Positions 8,359-16,182 of a stretch of 44,975 nt of DNA are shown here, piece after piece. The stretch's first letter is position 1, and the number at the start of each line of letters is the position of its first letter. A model generated the notes under the pieces. That model made no database searches and was not told the DNA's origin. It was given only the letters and a program-made list of their open reading frames with translations. Location of the stretch: positions 1 through 44,975 of the forward strand of contig CAYZXL010000036.1 in assembly GCA_964482435.1 (NCBI GenBank), given 5' to 3'. The DNA is from CAYZXL01 sp964482435 (GTDB lineage: Bacteria; Auribacterota; JABMQX01). The position numbers and the translations under genes are program-made.

Positions 8359-8387
8359 TGAACGTCGGAGCACTTTTGCTCTCTAAT
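8359..8387 (+). promoter_or_regulatory. Possible promoter of the ECF sigma operon
   Basis: TGAACG (8359-8364) and TCTAAT (8382-8387) are 17 bases apart, just upstream of the preferred sigma factor start at 8421. The AAC-containing -35 region would suit autoregulation by an ECF factor, but the match is weak. Confidence 0.3.
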
Positions 8388-8420
8388 CTATTGAAACAAA
8401 AAACGGCCCAGGGGCAGTTG

Positions 8421-8996
8421 ATGCGGAAGGTCAAGGCGGAAATTGACCCGGATTTCAATCTGGTCGAAAAGAGCAGGTCCGGAGATGCCGCGGCGTTCGA
8501 GGAGCTTCTTTCGCGGCACTACGCACGGACGCGCGCGCTCATTTTCCGCCTCACGGGCGCCGACCGCGTTGACGATCTGACACAGGAGTCATTCCTCCTT
8601 GCATATAAGAACATCAGGCGGTTTCGAGGAGAAGCGACATTCTCCACATGGCTGACACGCATCGCAGTGAACCTCTGCCGCTCGGAATGGCGCAAGCACA
8701 AAAGGGAGCGTGAATGTCGCTCGGCTCACGTCTCATTGGAAGAGCTCCAGATGGCAAACACTGTGTCGAAAAGTGGCTCTCAAGCCATGATGGACGCCGA
8801 AAAAGGAGAGAGGATTGACAGCGCGATCGAGGCTCTTCCCCCAAGGCTCAGAATCGTTTTCACGCTGCGATACATCCAGGGACATTCTTCGGGGGAGGTG
8901 GCGGCCATCGTCGGCTGCAAGGAAGGGACGGTCAGGTCGAGGCTGTTCAATGCTCGGGAGACTCTGAGGGTCCGCTTGAAGGAGCTTGTGAAATGA
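8421..8996 (+). CDS. ECF-type RNA polymerase sigma factor
   Basis: A 191-residue protein contains sigma region 2 (LVEKSRSGDAAAFEELLSRH, then DDLTQESFLLAYKNIRRFRG and FSTWLTRIAVNLCRSEWRK) and region 4 (IEALPPRLRIVFTLRYIQG, then the helix-turn-helix VAAIVGCKEGTVRSRLFNAR). ATG at 8421, with AGGGG upstream, is preferred. An in-frame GTG at 8358 would add 21 residues, but it overlaps a possible promoter. The stop overlaps the anti-sigma start as ATGA, so sigma and anti-sigma are made together. The factor probably directs its own operon, including the exported SLBB protein, in response to an envelope signal. Confidence 0.92.
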   Translation: MRKVKAEIDPDFNLVEKSRSGDAAAFEELLSRHYARTRALIFRLTGADRVDDLTQESFLLAYKNIRRFRGEATFSTWLTRIAVNLCRSEWRKHKRERECRSAHVSLEELQMANTVSKSGSQAMMDAEKGERIDSAIEALPPRLRIVFTLRYIQGHSSGEVAAIVGCKEGTVRSRLFNARETLRVRLKELVK

Positions 8997-9697
8997 ATTG
9001 CAGAAAGGCCAACAAAAATCTCGTCTTATTCTTAGACGGGGAACTTCCTCCGTCGGAAGCGGAAATCCTCCGTGAGCATCTCCAAGAGTGCGAGAAATGC
9101 CGACAGGAAGCCGAATTGCTTCGGTCAACCCTTGACCTGGCCCTTCAGCGAACCTCGCAGAAATCGCCGCCTTCGGTGCCGGGAGATTTCGCCTCGGCGT
9201 TCTGGCGAAGGGCAGGAGCGGAATCCGCGAAAAGGGCATCGGCGCGGGGTCTTGTGCCGTCTCTGCTCACGTTCGGTCGAGTCAGGCGCGCCGTGGGTTC
9301 GGTTGCGGCGGTTGCCCTTGTTGGCCTGGTCATCCTCGTGGTTCTTCGCGGGGGGAAGGCTCCGGCGCCGCGTGCCCCGGGCGGCACTGTCTCCGAAGCT
9401 CGGATTGAGAAACCGGTTTCCCCGGTCAACGAGCAGCTTGCTCAAATCGAAGAGCGGCTCCGAAAACTCGAAGAAGCCGTCAGCAATCTTCGTGTCGCCT
9501 CTGTTCACGACATCAACTTCACCGCCAGCGAAATGCGCGAGATATACGCTGCGATACGTCTTGCCGCGGCAAACAACTATAGGGATATCCTGAACATGAA
9601 CGACATCGCAGCACAAAGGTACGCCGAAGTGGCGCACAGCTACCCCGAAACATCAGCAGGCCGGGAGGCAAAGCAAATCCTGTCCCGGCTCAATTGA
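8993..9697 (+). CDS. Zinc-finger anti-sigma factor, single-pass membrane protein
   Basis: The 234-residue protein starts with an anti-sigma zinc-binding fold: Cys3, the helix LVLFLDGELPPSEAE, and H29-x3-C33-x2-C36. A basic linker follows, then one transmembrane helix at about residues 100-118 (VGSVAAVALVGLVILVVL). The outer part begins with a short coiled coil (VNEQLAQIEERLRKLEEAV, about 145-165) and ends with a helical region resembling a tetratricopeptide-like ending (YAEVAHSYPETSAGREAKQIL). It should hold the upstream sigma factor inactive at the membrane until a periplasmic signal is sensed. It overlaps the sigma gene by 4 bases and lies 16 bases before the SLBB gene. Confidence 0.88.
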   Translation: MNCRKANKNLVLFLDGELPPSEAEILREHLQECEKCRQEAELLRSTLDLALQRTSQKSPPSVPGDFASAFWRRAGAESAKRASARGLVPSLLTFGRVRRAVGSVAAVALVGLVILVVLRGGKAPAPRAPGGTVSEARIEKPVSPVNEQLAQIEERLRKLEEAVSNLRVASVHDINFTASEMREIYAAIRLAAANNYRDILNMNDIAAQRYAEVAHSYPETSAGREAKQILSRLN

Positions 9698-9713
9698 AAG
9701 GAGGAATCGAGAA

Positions 9714-11294
9714 ATGAGAAAACGACGTTTGCATTTGATTGTCTTCGCAGCAGTCCTTTCCCTGGCGGCTCCGGTGAACGTTTTCGGGGAGGAGGCAGCA
9801 GCCGCACCTCAGTCAGAGGGTCAACCCGTAGCGCCCCAGAAAGGACTGGAGCAACTTCACGCCGTGGCCGAAATAGATGTGTCCAACAGAGAACACCCTC
9901 TCTGGTTCTACAAGCGCATTTGCCTGGAGGAGGTTATCCCTCAGTTTCTCGCCGAGGTAAAAAAGGAGAACCCCGACCTCGACGAGAAGCAGGTGGCGAA
10001 GGAAATAGTCGCCCAGATAAACCAACCCGCATGGAAGATAGAGATATACGTTCGGAGGGGCAAGTACGACCCGGAGGGGCGATACGCCGAGAAGCTTGCT
10101 ACGATGGCTCTGAGGCGGTTCAACGCCCTGGACCAGTCTGAACGGATGAAACTGATGAGCCAAATCGCAAAAGAGAAGGGTCCGGCGGAAAAGGAGCTGA
10201 AGGACTCGGAGGACAAGGTCAAAGCCCTTGACCGAGAGCTGTCCAGACTAAAGGCGGATACCGAGCTCTGGAGAGCCCAGTTAGCCTCTTACACGACTCA
10301 ACTCGCGGAGGCAGAGCTGAAAAAGGCTGAGCTTGAGACGAAACTCAAGCTCTTGTCCGAGAAAGCAGCCCAGGTGAAGGACACAGTCTCTACCGAGGAA
10401 ATAGGAGCACTGGAGAAGGTCGCCCGCGAACTCGAATTGCAGATAGATGAGCCACGGACCGAGGACGCCATCAGGAAATGCGCCATGATTCTTCAGCAAA
10501 AAGAGCAGGATTTTAAGCGGACAACAGACCTGCACAAGCAGAATCTGGTCAGCCAGGACGTGCTCGAGAAGGCGCAATTCGAACTCGAGATGGCCCGGGC
10601 TGACTACGACCAAGCAAAGCGCTTGACTGGCGACTTGAAAGGCCGCCTCCAGAAGGTGAAGTTCGAACTGGCGACGGCCAGGGACAAGTTCGCCCAGACA
10701 GGCGGGCTTGGCCTGGCGACGATCATCGCTGAGAAAACGCTCGAATCGGAGACGGAGCTGGCAACCGTCCAGGGGAGGATTCGCCTCCTACAAGACAGAC
10801 TTACAGAGACCGAGCAGCGCGTTTCGCTATACCGCAATCTGGAAGCCGAAGGAGGAGAGACCCGCTCCGGGATGGAGCAGCTTCGAAAGCGGTTGAGCGC
10901 CACTGTGTGGCAAGAGGTGGAGATTCAGCGACGCGTCAACGCTGGAGCGCAAATCAGCAAGTCTCCTGACCGGTATCTCGGTCTCCGTGGCTTTCGTGAA
11001 ATCCCCGAAGAGCAGCCCGGCATGTACGAGGTCACCGGCGAAGTTAAGAAGCCCGGGAGCATTAAACTCCAGCCGGAAACGACCCTTCTGAAAGCGATAG
11101 AGGCTGCCGGCGGGTTGACTGCCGACGCAGATGCCCAGAACGTTTTCGTTCTCCGGGCGCTCAGAGAGGACCCTAAGACCAGCATCAGGCATGTCGTTGA
11201 CTGCAAGGCAATCATGGACGGAAAGTCACCCGATGACTTCATCATCGAGCCGGACGATATGGTGATTGTTCCCCGGAAGGAGCCTGCCAAATAG
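9714..11294 (+). CDS. Exported coiled-coil protein with C-terminal SLBB domain
   Basis: The 526-residue protein has a perfect AGGAGG site and a Sec signal (LHLIVFAAVLSLAAPVNVFG). Residues about 45-150 form a domain (EIDVSNREHPLWFYKRICLE...) that was not recognised. About 155-420 is long, heptad-like coiled coil rich in Glu, Lys and Leu. About 437-522 is an SLBB beta-grasp domain (YEVTGEVKKPGSIKLQPETT, LLKAIEAAGGL, then DFIIEPDDMVIVPR), as in Wza-type polysaccharide export proteins. No lipobox and no Poly_export domain is visible. A coiled coil of the Wzz/GumC type joined to SLBB on one exported chain is unusual. It may bridge periplasm and outer membrane in polysaccharide export. It is the third gene of the sigma/anti-sigma operon and is followed by a terminator. 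Confidence 0.8.
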   Translation: MRKRRLHLIVFAAVLSLAAPVNVFGEEAAAAPQSEGQPVAPQKGLEQLHAVAEIDVSNREHPLWFYKRICLEEVIPQFLAEVKKENPDLDEKQVAKEIVAQINQPAWKIEIYVRRGKYDPEGRYAEKLATMALRRFNALDQSERMKLMSQIAKEKGPAEKELKDSEDKVKALDRELSRLKADTELWRAQLASYTTQLAEAELKKAELETKLKLLSEKAAQVKDTVSTEEIGALEKVARELELQIDEPRTEDAIRKCAMILQQKEQDFKRTTDLHKQNLVSQDVLEKAQFELEMARADYDQAKRLTGDLKGRLQKVKFELATARDKFAQTGGLGLATIIAEKTLESETELATVQGRIRLLQDRLTETEQRVSLYRNLEAEGGETRSGMEQLRKRLSATVWQEVEIQRRVNAGAQISKSPDRYLGLRGFREIPEEQPGMYEVTGEVKKPGSIKLQPETTLLKAIEAAGGLTADADAQNVFVLRALREDPKTSIRHVVDCKAIMDGKSPDDFIIEPDDMVIVPRKEPAK

Positions 11295-11326
11295 GACGCA
11301 GACGGCAATTCCATCCAGGTTTGAAG

Positions 11327-11358
11327 AAGCGGGAGCTGTTCAAGTTCCCGCTTTTTTT
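11327..11358 (+). terminator. Rho-independent terminator of the sigma/SLBB operon
   Basis: Stem AAGCGGGA (11327-11334) / TCCCGCTT (11346-11353) is followed by an uninterrupted T run to 11358. It lies 32 bases after the SLBB gene stop. Confidence 0.85.
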
Positions 11359-11597
11359 ATTCTGGCGCCCTGTTCACCGCCAGCAGCCTTCCTCGCTTTT
11401 CCCCGTGGGTGGCAGACGGGTGCGCTTGAGACCGCCGGGGTTCCGGAAACGTCGCTTCTGCCCTCTTTTTCGCCGCAAGAATCCAGTTCCTCCCGTGTTG
11501 ACTTTCCTTGCCGATTCCCCCATCATGTCGCCACTAAATTGTGTGGCGTCAGACGGCTCGCGAACGACCTGTAGAGCGACAATGAAAGGAGGCTACG
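11359..11597. other. Intergenic region before the VOC gene
   Basis: Together with the terminator region this makes a gap of about 300 bases. No gene or convincing promoter is seen; a lone TTGACT near 11497 has no matching -10 at proper spacing. Confidence 0.4.
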
Positions 11598-12176
11598 ATG
11601 AGGAAGGTGGTGCGCGGCGGGCTGGGAGTTCTCGTCCTGGGAATCGTTGTCAGCGTGCTGGTCGGGTCATTTGTCTGGAGGCTCGCGCAGTCGGCCGCGG
11701 AGACGGCTCCCGCTAAACCGGCTGCTCCGGCAAAGGAAATCGCAGCGCCGGCCGGCAATCCCATCTGCCACTTCGAGTTCCTCGTCCCCGACCCCGAAAA
11801 GACGAAGGCTTTCTACGGCAAGATATTCGCCTGGAAATTCCAGTCAACTCCCGGAGGCGAATATCAGATGATTCAGACGGGGAGTTGGCCGTTCGGCGGC
11901 TTGATGAAGAAGCCGGAGGGGATGCCGGTCAACGCGGCTTTGCGGGTTTATGTCCAGGTTGAAAGCATTGATGAGACTTTGAAGAAAGCGGAAGCCGCCG
12001 GCGCGAAGGTGGAGGTGCCGAAGATGGCAGAGCCCGGGGAGGGATACTTCGCGCTTTTCCAGGACCCCGATGGAATCGTTCTTGGCATTTTTGAGGTGTC
12101 AAGGGGCTCCTTGGGAACAACAAGCGGCGGCGCCGAAAAGCCCAAGGCTGGTGCCGGCGCCGCAGCTCCTCGTTGA
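11598..12176 (+). CDS. Membrane-anchored VOC (glyoxalase/bleomycin-resistance fold) protein
   Basis: A 192-residue protein has an N-terminal membrane helix (LGVLVLGIVVSVLVGSFVW, about 8-26), an Ala/Pro linker, and one vicinal-oxygen-chelate domain at about 52-168. The domain shows CHFEFLVPDPEKTKAFYGKI at its start, FGGLM in the middle, and FQDPDGIVLGIFEV at its end. AAAGGAGG precedes the ATG. Substrate and metal use cannot be read from the sequence. Single-domain members of this type resemble the CFP30/YdcA-like group known only as VOC proteins. The anchor puts the domain outside the cytoplasmic membrane, or tethers it there, which is uncommon. The C-terminal 25 residues are low-complexity Gly/Ala. 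Confidence 0.85.
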   Translation: MRKVVRGGLGVLVLGIVVSVLVGSFVWRLAQSAAETAPAKPAAPAKEIAAPAGNPICHFEFLVPDPEKTKAFYGKIFAWKFQSTPGGEYQMIQTGSWPFGGLMKKPEGMPVNAALRVYVQVESIDETLKKAEAAGAKVEVPKMAEPGEGYFALFQDPDGIVLGIFEVSRGSLGTTSGGAEKPKAGAGAAAPR

Positions 12177-12272
12177 CGGTCCGGATGCACGAGCAGCATG
12201 CGATTCATATTCCGACACCAGTCGCCATGTGCGGCACCGGGCGGTGGCCACGGAGAGAATGAGACAACATAA

Positions 12273-12311
12273 CAGGATTCTCAGGATCATCGCGTTCATC
12301 CTGTAATCATG
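12273..12311. repeat. Second copy of the CAGGATT palindrome
   Basis: A 39-base imperfect palindrome, CAGGATT...CAGGAT...ATCCTG...AATCATG, is related to the copy at 6492-6531 and likewise preceded by a GGAGAGAATGAGAC purine motif. It lies in the gap between the VOC gene and the DUF4097-like gene. Confidence 0.6.
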
Positions 12312-12391
12312 TCTCATTGCCTCTTTTTTCTCTACTAACCCCCGGCCAGCAGTTGAGCCGTTACACGCGAGCTCGCTTTTTCGTTCGCTTG

Positions 12392-12419
12392 TTGCGCCGC
12401 TTTTCGATAGACTTATTGT
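12392..12419 (+). promoter_or_regulatory. Possible promoter of the DUF4097-like lipoprotein gene
   Basis: TTGCGC (12392-12397) and TATTGT (12414-12419) are separated by 16 bases, about 50 bases before the chosen start at 12469. The match is moderate. Confidence 0.4.
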
Positions 12420-12468
12420 GTTTCCCGTGAGAGGGCGCAGCATAAACCATGACGTCAGGCGGAACAGC

Positions 12469-13329
12469 ATGAAGTGGTTGTTTTTCTCGGTTTTTTTAGC
12501 ACTGGTCGCCTTCTTCGGCAGCGGATGCATCGAAAGGTTTCCTGCCGAATACTCGGAGACCGAGCGGCTTTCAGTTCCGCTTCCGGCCGGCGGCACGCTT
12601 CACGTAACGACGCAGAACGGATGGATAAGAGTCCGCTCGGGCGAGGTGAACGAGGTTCAGATTACTGCGGAAAAGGTCGTCCGCTCGGTAACGGAGCAAG
12701 AGGCGGAGCGGTTCTGCAAGGAGACGAAGGTTGTAACGGAGACCCAAGTCTCCGGGGCGACCATCTCCGTCGAATTGCCAGAAGGACATCAGAGGCGCGC
12801 GAGTATCGCAGTGAGCATCGAGGCGGTCGTGCCAAAGAACTGTAGCCTCAACCTTCTCACCTCCAATGGCGATGTCGAAGCCCAGGGAGTTGCCGGAGGT
12901 GCCGAAATGCGCAGCGCGAATGGCCGAATCGGCGCCCAGGACATCGGCGGAAAAGTCGTTGCCCATACTTCCAACGGCGCCGTGGAACTCGAGCGGATTT
13001 CAGGCTTCGCAGATGCGGAGACGTCGAACGGCAGCATCACAATCAAGGAAGCCGGGGGCGACATACGCTGCGAGACGAGCAATGGCAGAATCCTGCTCGA
13101 GAAAGTCGTTGCCAGCGCCGAGGCCTTTACTTCTAATGGAAGCATAACCTGCACTTTATCCGCGGATGCCTCGGCAACCGTTTCCGCGAACACGACGACG
13201 GGGAAGGTGTCGTGCGATTTCCTCGTGACAATCAAACGTGACAGGCTCTCGGGCAAAATCGGCGATGGCAAGGCTTCCATCAATCTCAGGACCTCTAACG
13301 GGAACATCCACATTCGGAAAATAGAATGA
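12469..13329 (+). CDS. DUF4097-like repeat lipoprotein
   Basis: The chosen ATG gives a 286-residue lipoprotein: MKWLFFSVFLALVAFFGSGC has a lipobox ending at Cys20. An upstream in-frame GTG at 12418 is rejected because it falls on the likely promoter and would bury the signal. The rest is a beta solenoid of the putative-adhesin/DUF4097 kind. Its successive turns carry TSNG or close variants about every 17-20 residues (LLTSNGDVEAQ, RSANGRIGAQ, HTSNGAVELE, ETSNGSITIK, ETSNGRILLE, FTSNGSITC, RTSNGNIHIRK). No enzymatic residues are evident. Its role is unknown, probably an outer-envelope structural or sensing protein. It lies 87 bases before the next gene and may share its transcript. Confidence 0.82.
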   Translation: MKWLFFSVFLALVAFFGSGCIERFPAEYSETERLSVPLPAGGTLHVTTQNGWIRVRSGEVNEVQITAEKVVRSVTEQEAERFCKETKVVTETQVSGATISVELPEGHQRRASIAVSIEAVVPKNCSLNLLTSNGDVEAQGVAGGAEMRSANGRIGAQDIGGKVVAHTSNGAVELERISGFADAETSNGSITIKEAGGDIRCETSNGRILLEKVVASAEAFTSNGSITCTLSADASATVSANTTTGKVSCDFLVTIKRDRLSGKIGDGKASINLRTSNGNIHIRKIE

Positions 13330-13416
13330 GCGGCGGCTCGTCTAAGAGACGTGGACGACACGCATTGAAATCTGCGAGAGAGCCGCGAAAACTGAATCTC
13401 AAGAAGGAACGATGTT

Positions 13417-14142
13417 ATGAGGACGAAAGGAATTTCGCTTGCGGTATTGTCCGTGACGATCTTGTTAGCTTTCGCATTTCAAACTCTGGCGCTTGCCGAC
13501 ATGACGGTGGTCAGAGAGGTGACCAATATCATCGGTAAGACAAAGAGCATTTTCACCCAGGTCATCTACTTCACGAAAACGCAGATGAGGACAAATGAGC
13601 CGTCGGGAAAAATCATCATCACCGACGTGGCGAGCAAGACGGTGACGGTTCTTGACCCGAACCAAAAGGCCTATATCCAGGAAACCTTTGACGACGTAAA
13701 GAAGCGCGAGGCCGGCCTTCCCGCCAAAGTCAGAAAAGCGACACTGACGGTCCTCGAGACCGGCGAGAAGAAGACAATAGACGAGTATCCCTGCGAAAAG
13801 CTCGTCTTCAAGACCGGCCCGAGCGAGGTCGAAACCTGGATAACGCCAAAAATCGTTCTCGATCCCGCGATGATTGAGTTCAACAGCAAGTTCCGTGAGC
13901 TGACGAAGGGCCTCAAAACCTTCGAGCTTCATGGGCAGATGGCAGCCACGTTCGAGAAGCGGAAAGCTTACCCCTACCTCATCATCATCGAGTCCCCCAT
14001 ACCTTTTGGCAAAGGAACGCAGCGAACCGAGTCGAAAATCAAGAAGGTCTCGTACGAGGAAGTTGACGCGTCGGTCTTTGCCGTCCCAAAGGGCTACAAG
14101 AAGGCACCCCCTCCGCCCCTCCCAACCAAAAAGAAGAAGTAA
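13417..14142 (+). CDS. Exported DUF4412/LolA-like protein
   Basis: The 241-residue product has a Sec signal (MRTKGISLAVLSVTILLAFA to about residue 27) and AAGGAA upstream. The body is beta-rich: a strand pair around VIYFTKTQMRTNEPSGKIII, then VTVLDPNQKAYIQETFDDVK, then a YPCEKLVFKTG-VETWIT segment, and a closing PYLIIIESPIPFGKG and VFAVPKGYKK. This order is that of DUF4412 proteins, which resemble the LolA/LolB lipoprotein-carrier fold. A Pro/Lys tail ends the chain. It follows a lipoprotein gene, consistent with an envelope function, but no direct evidence of lipid binding is visible. Confidence 0.75.
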   Translation: MRTKGISLAVLSVTILLAFAFQTLALADMTVVREVTNIIGKTKSIFTQVIYFTKTQMRTNEPSGKIIITDVASKTVTVLDPNQKAYIQETFDDVKKREAGLPAKVRKATLTVLETGEKKTIDEYPCEKLVFKTGPSEVETWITPKIVLDPAMIEFNSKFRELTKGLKTFELHGQMAATFEKRKAYPYLIIIESPIPFGKGTQRTESKIKKVSYEEVDASVFAVPKGYKKAPPPPLPTKKKK

Positions 14143-14254
14143 GGGTTATTCCGTGCGAACGGTTTGCAGCTGACCCCTCTGTGGCTGTAGATAGACTGGT
14201 GCTCCGTCAGCGCCTCCTCACGCCTCGGCGTCGGCTTTCATCGTGCCGGTCGAA

Positions 14255-15982
14255 TCACTCTCCCGGTTCCACTTTGATGACGACGAGCGTTGCGTCGTCG
14301 AATTGGTCGTGACCCGCAAAGGAAGCCGCCTCCTGGACGATTCGGTCGGCGATTTCCCGGGCGGGAAGTTCACGGTATTCCGCGAGCTTCCTGGCGAGTC
14401 TCTCGCAACCGAATTGAGAGCGGGCGTGGTCTCTCGCTTCGGAGAGGCCGTCGGTATAAAGCGCGAGGATGTCGCTCGCACCGAGTGGGACCGACTCCTC
14501 TGCAATGGAGACGTTCGGCGAGATGCCAAGCAGGCAGCCGGTGGAATCGAGCGATGAGCATGTCCCGTCGGCTCGAAGAAGTAACGGAGGGTTATGGCCG
14601 GCGGAGGCGTAGCGAAGGCTTCTCGACCGCACGTCTATCGTCGAGTAAAAGGCGGACAAAAACATGTCCGCCCGCGAATAGTCCTCGTATATAACCGAAT
14701 TGGCTTTGGAGAGGACTTCGGCTGGGCTTCGGTTCTCCCTCGCAAAAGCGTGGATAACGTTTCTGGACTGCAAAGTAAGCAGAGCAGCCGCAAGTCCTTT
14801 CCCCGACACGTCGGCAATCGTCGTGCCCAGAGCGTGCTTGCCGAGGGGAACGTAGTCGAAGAAATCCCCGCCGACCTCTCTCGCAAAGATGCTCACCCCG
14901 GCAACGTCCAGCCCCGGCAGCGAAGGCGCCGCAGCGGGAAGAATGCTCTTCTGGACGTGGGCGGCAATCTCCAGTTCTCTTTGAAATCTGTGTTTTTCCG
15001 CGGCGGCGAGCTTTATCTCACTGGCGAGGTGAACGTTTTTTATCGCTACGGCGAGCTGCCCTGCAAGACCCGAAACCATTGCGAAATCGTCGGCGCCAAA
15101 GTCCGCCCGCTCTCCGAATGCAGATAGCGAAAGGGCGCCAAAAACCTCCTCTTCCAGAACAATGGGGACAATCATGGTTGATTGAATTCTCAACCCGGCA
15201 ACGCTTTGAGCTGCGCGAAGGTCTGGCTGAGACGCGATGTCCCTGACAAATAGCCCACGTTTTTCCCCAACCGCTTTAGCCACAGCGGTCCGGCTGTAAG
15301 CCGCCATGGAAACGTCCTGAAAGCCCTCTCTCGTCCAGCAAATGGAAGGCTCCAGTTGGCCGAAGTGCCTGAGAAAAACCACGCCGCTGTCGGCCGGTAT
15401 GAGCTTGATGATTCTTGCCGCGACATTTCTAAGAAGCTGGTCAATGTCGAGGATGTTTCCGACGTCCCTCCCAAAGTCGTAAAAGATGGACAGGCGCTCA
15501 TTAGCTTTCTTGAGTTCTCGAACTGCGGCTTCGGAGGGGGGCTGCTTGCCGCCGACATAAGGGGGCATGCCAATGGCGAAGGAGACCATGGTGCTTTCAG
15601 AAGGCTCTTTGTCCGCATCGCGCCTCCCCGCGACACCTCGACCGCCCGCGTCCGCGCTTTCACGCTCGGGCTCGAAAAAGGTCAGGGTGGTTCGACCGAG
15701 AACGAGCCGGTCGCCATGGACGAGCCGGGAAGATTGCCCCTGCCGGAGACAGGTCTGGTTGACAAAAGTGTGGTTCGTGCTCCCGAGGTCGGTAACGGAA
15801 AAGCCGCCTTCGGACCACGCAATGGCGCAGTGCTTTTTGGAGACGGATGGATCCGGCAACTGAATGTCGCAACCGGGCTCTCGCCCGAGCAACGTTTCCC
15901 CCGGCTTAAGAACCAGGACCGCACCGTCGGCCGTTTTCAGATGCGGCCTGTCCGGCGAAACGCCGTTCAACGTAGCATTCAT
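14255..15982 (-). CDS. FHA-GAF-PP2C (SpoIIE-type) serine phosphatase
   Basis: ATG at 15982, preceded by GGGAGG, gives 575 residues. Residues about 15-110 are a forkhead-associated domain (LLGREPGCDIQLPDPSVSKKH, then DLGSTNHTFVN), which binds phosphothreonine. About 165-330 is a GAF domain. About 345-572 is a SpoIIE/PP2C phosphatase with all motifs present: REVGGDFFDY, IADVSGKG, YASAGHNPPLLL, ALYTDGLSEARD and FDDATLVVIK. The metal-binding aspartates are intact, so it should be active. The domain set suggests a phosphatase that reads a phosphorylated partner and a small ligand or redox signal and resets an anti-sigma-antagonist or other phosphoserine protein. No kinase or STAS partner lies in the window. 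It is transcribed divergently from the O-antigen-ligase-like gene. Confidence 0.93.
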   Translation of the reverse strand: MNATLNGVSPDRPHLKTADGAVLVLKPGETLLGREPGCDIQLPDPSVSKKHCAIAWSEGGFSVTDLGSTNHTFVNQTCLRQGQSSRLVHGDRLVLGRTTLTFFEPERESADAGGRGVAGRRDADKEPSESTMVSFAIGMPPYVGGKQPPSEAAVRELKKANERLSIFYDFGRDVGNILDIDQLLRNVAARIIKLIPADSGVVFLRHFGQLEPSICWTREGFQDVSMAAYSRTAVAKAVGEKRGLFVRDIASQPDLRAAQSVAGLRIQSTMIVPIVLEEEVFGALSLSAFGERADFGADDFAMVSGLAGQLAVAIKNVHLASEIKLAAAEKHRFQRELEIAAHVQKSILPAAAPSLPGLDVAGVSIFAREVGGDFFDYVPLGKHALGTTIADVSGKGLAAALLTLQSRNVIHAFARENRSPAEVLSKANSVIYEDYSRADMFLSAFYSTIDVRSRSLRYASAGHNPPLLLRADGTCSSLDSTGCLLGISPNVSIAEESVPLGASDILALYTDGLSEARDHARSQFGCERLARKLAEYRELPAREIADRIVQEAASFAGHDQFDDATLVVIKVEPGE

Positions 15983-16010
15983 CCCTATCCCTCCCGTTGC
16001 GTTTGGCAGT

Positions 16011-16039
16011 AGAATAAGGCCCGATTCCCGATTTTTCAA
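16011..16039 (-). promoter_or_regulatory. Promoter of the FHA-GAF-PP2C gene
   Basis: On the minus strand TTGAAA (16039-16034) and TATTCT (16016-16011) are exactly 17 bases apart, about 30 bases before the start codon. It lies in the divergent gap before the gene at 16183. Confidence 0.6.
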
Positions 16040-16182
16040 GTGGAGTTTCGTGAGGGCGCGCGGCTCTTTTCTCGTCGCAGGGGCAGTGTGCGGGAATTGC
16101 CGGAACGTGGCGTGTGCGGTTGGCATTCTCCCCACGACCGGCAGGGAGCGCCTTGCGCAAGACGAAGAGGCGGAGGGAGCGA

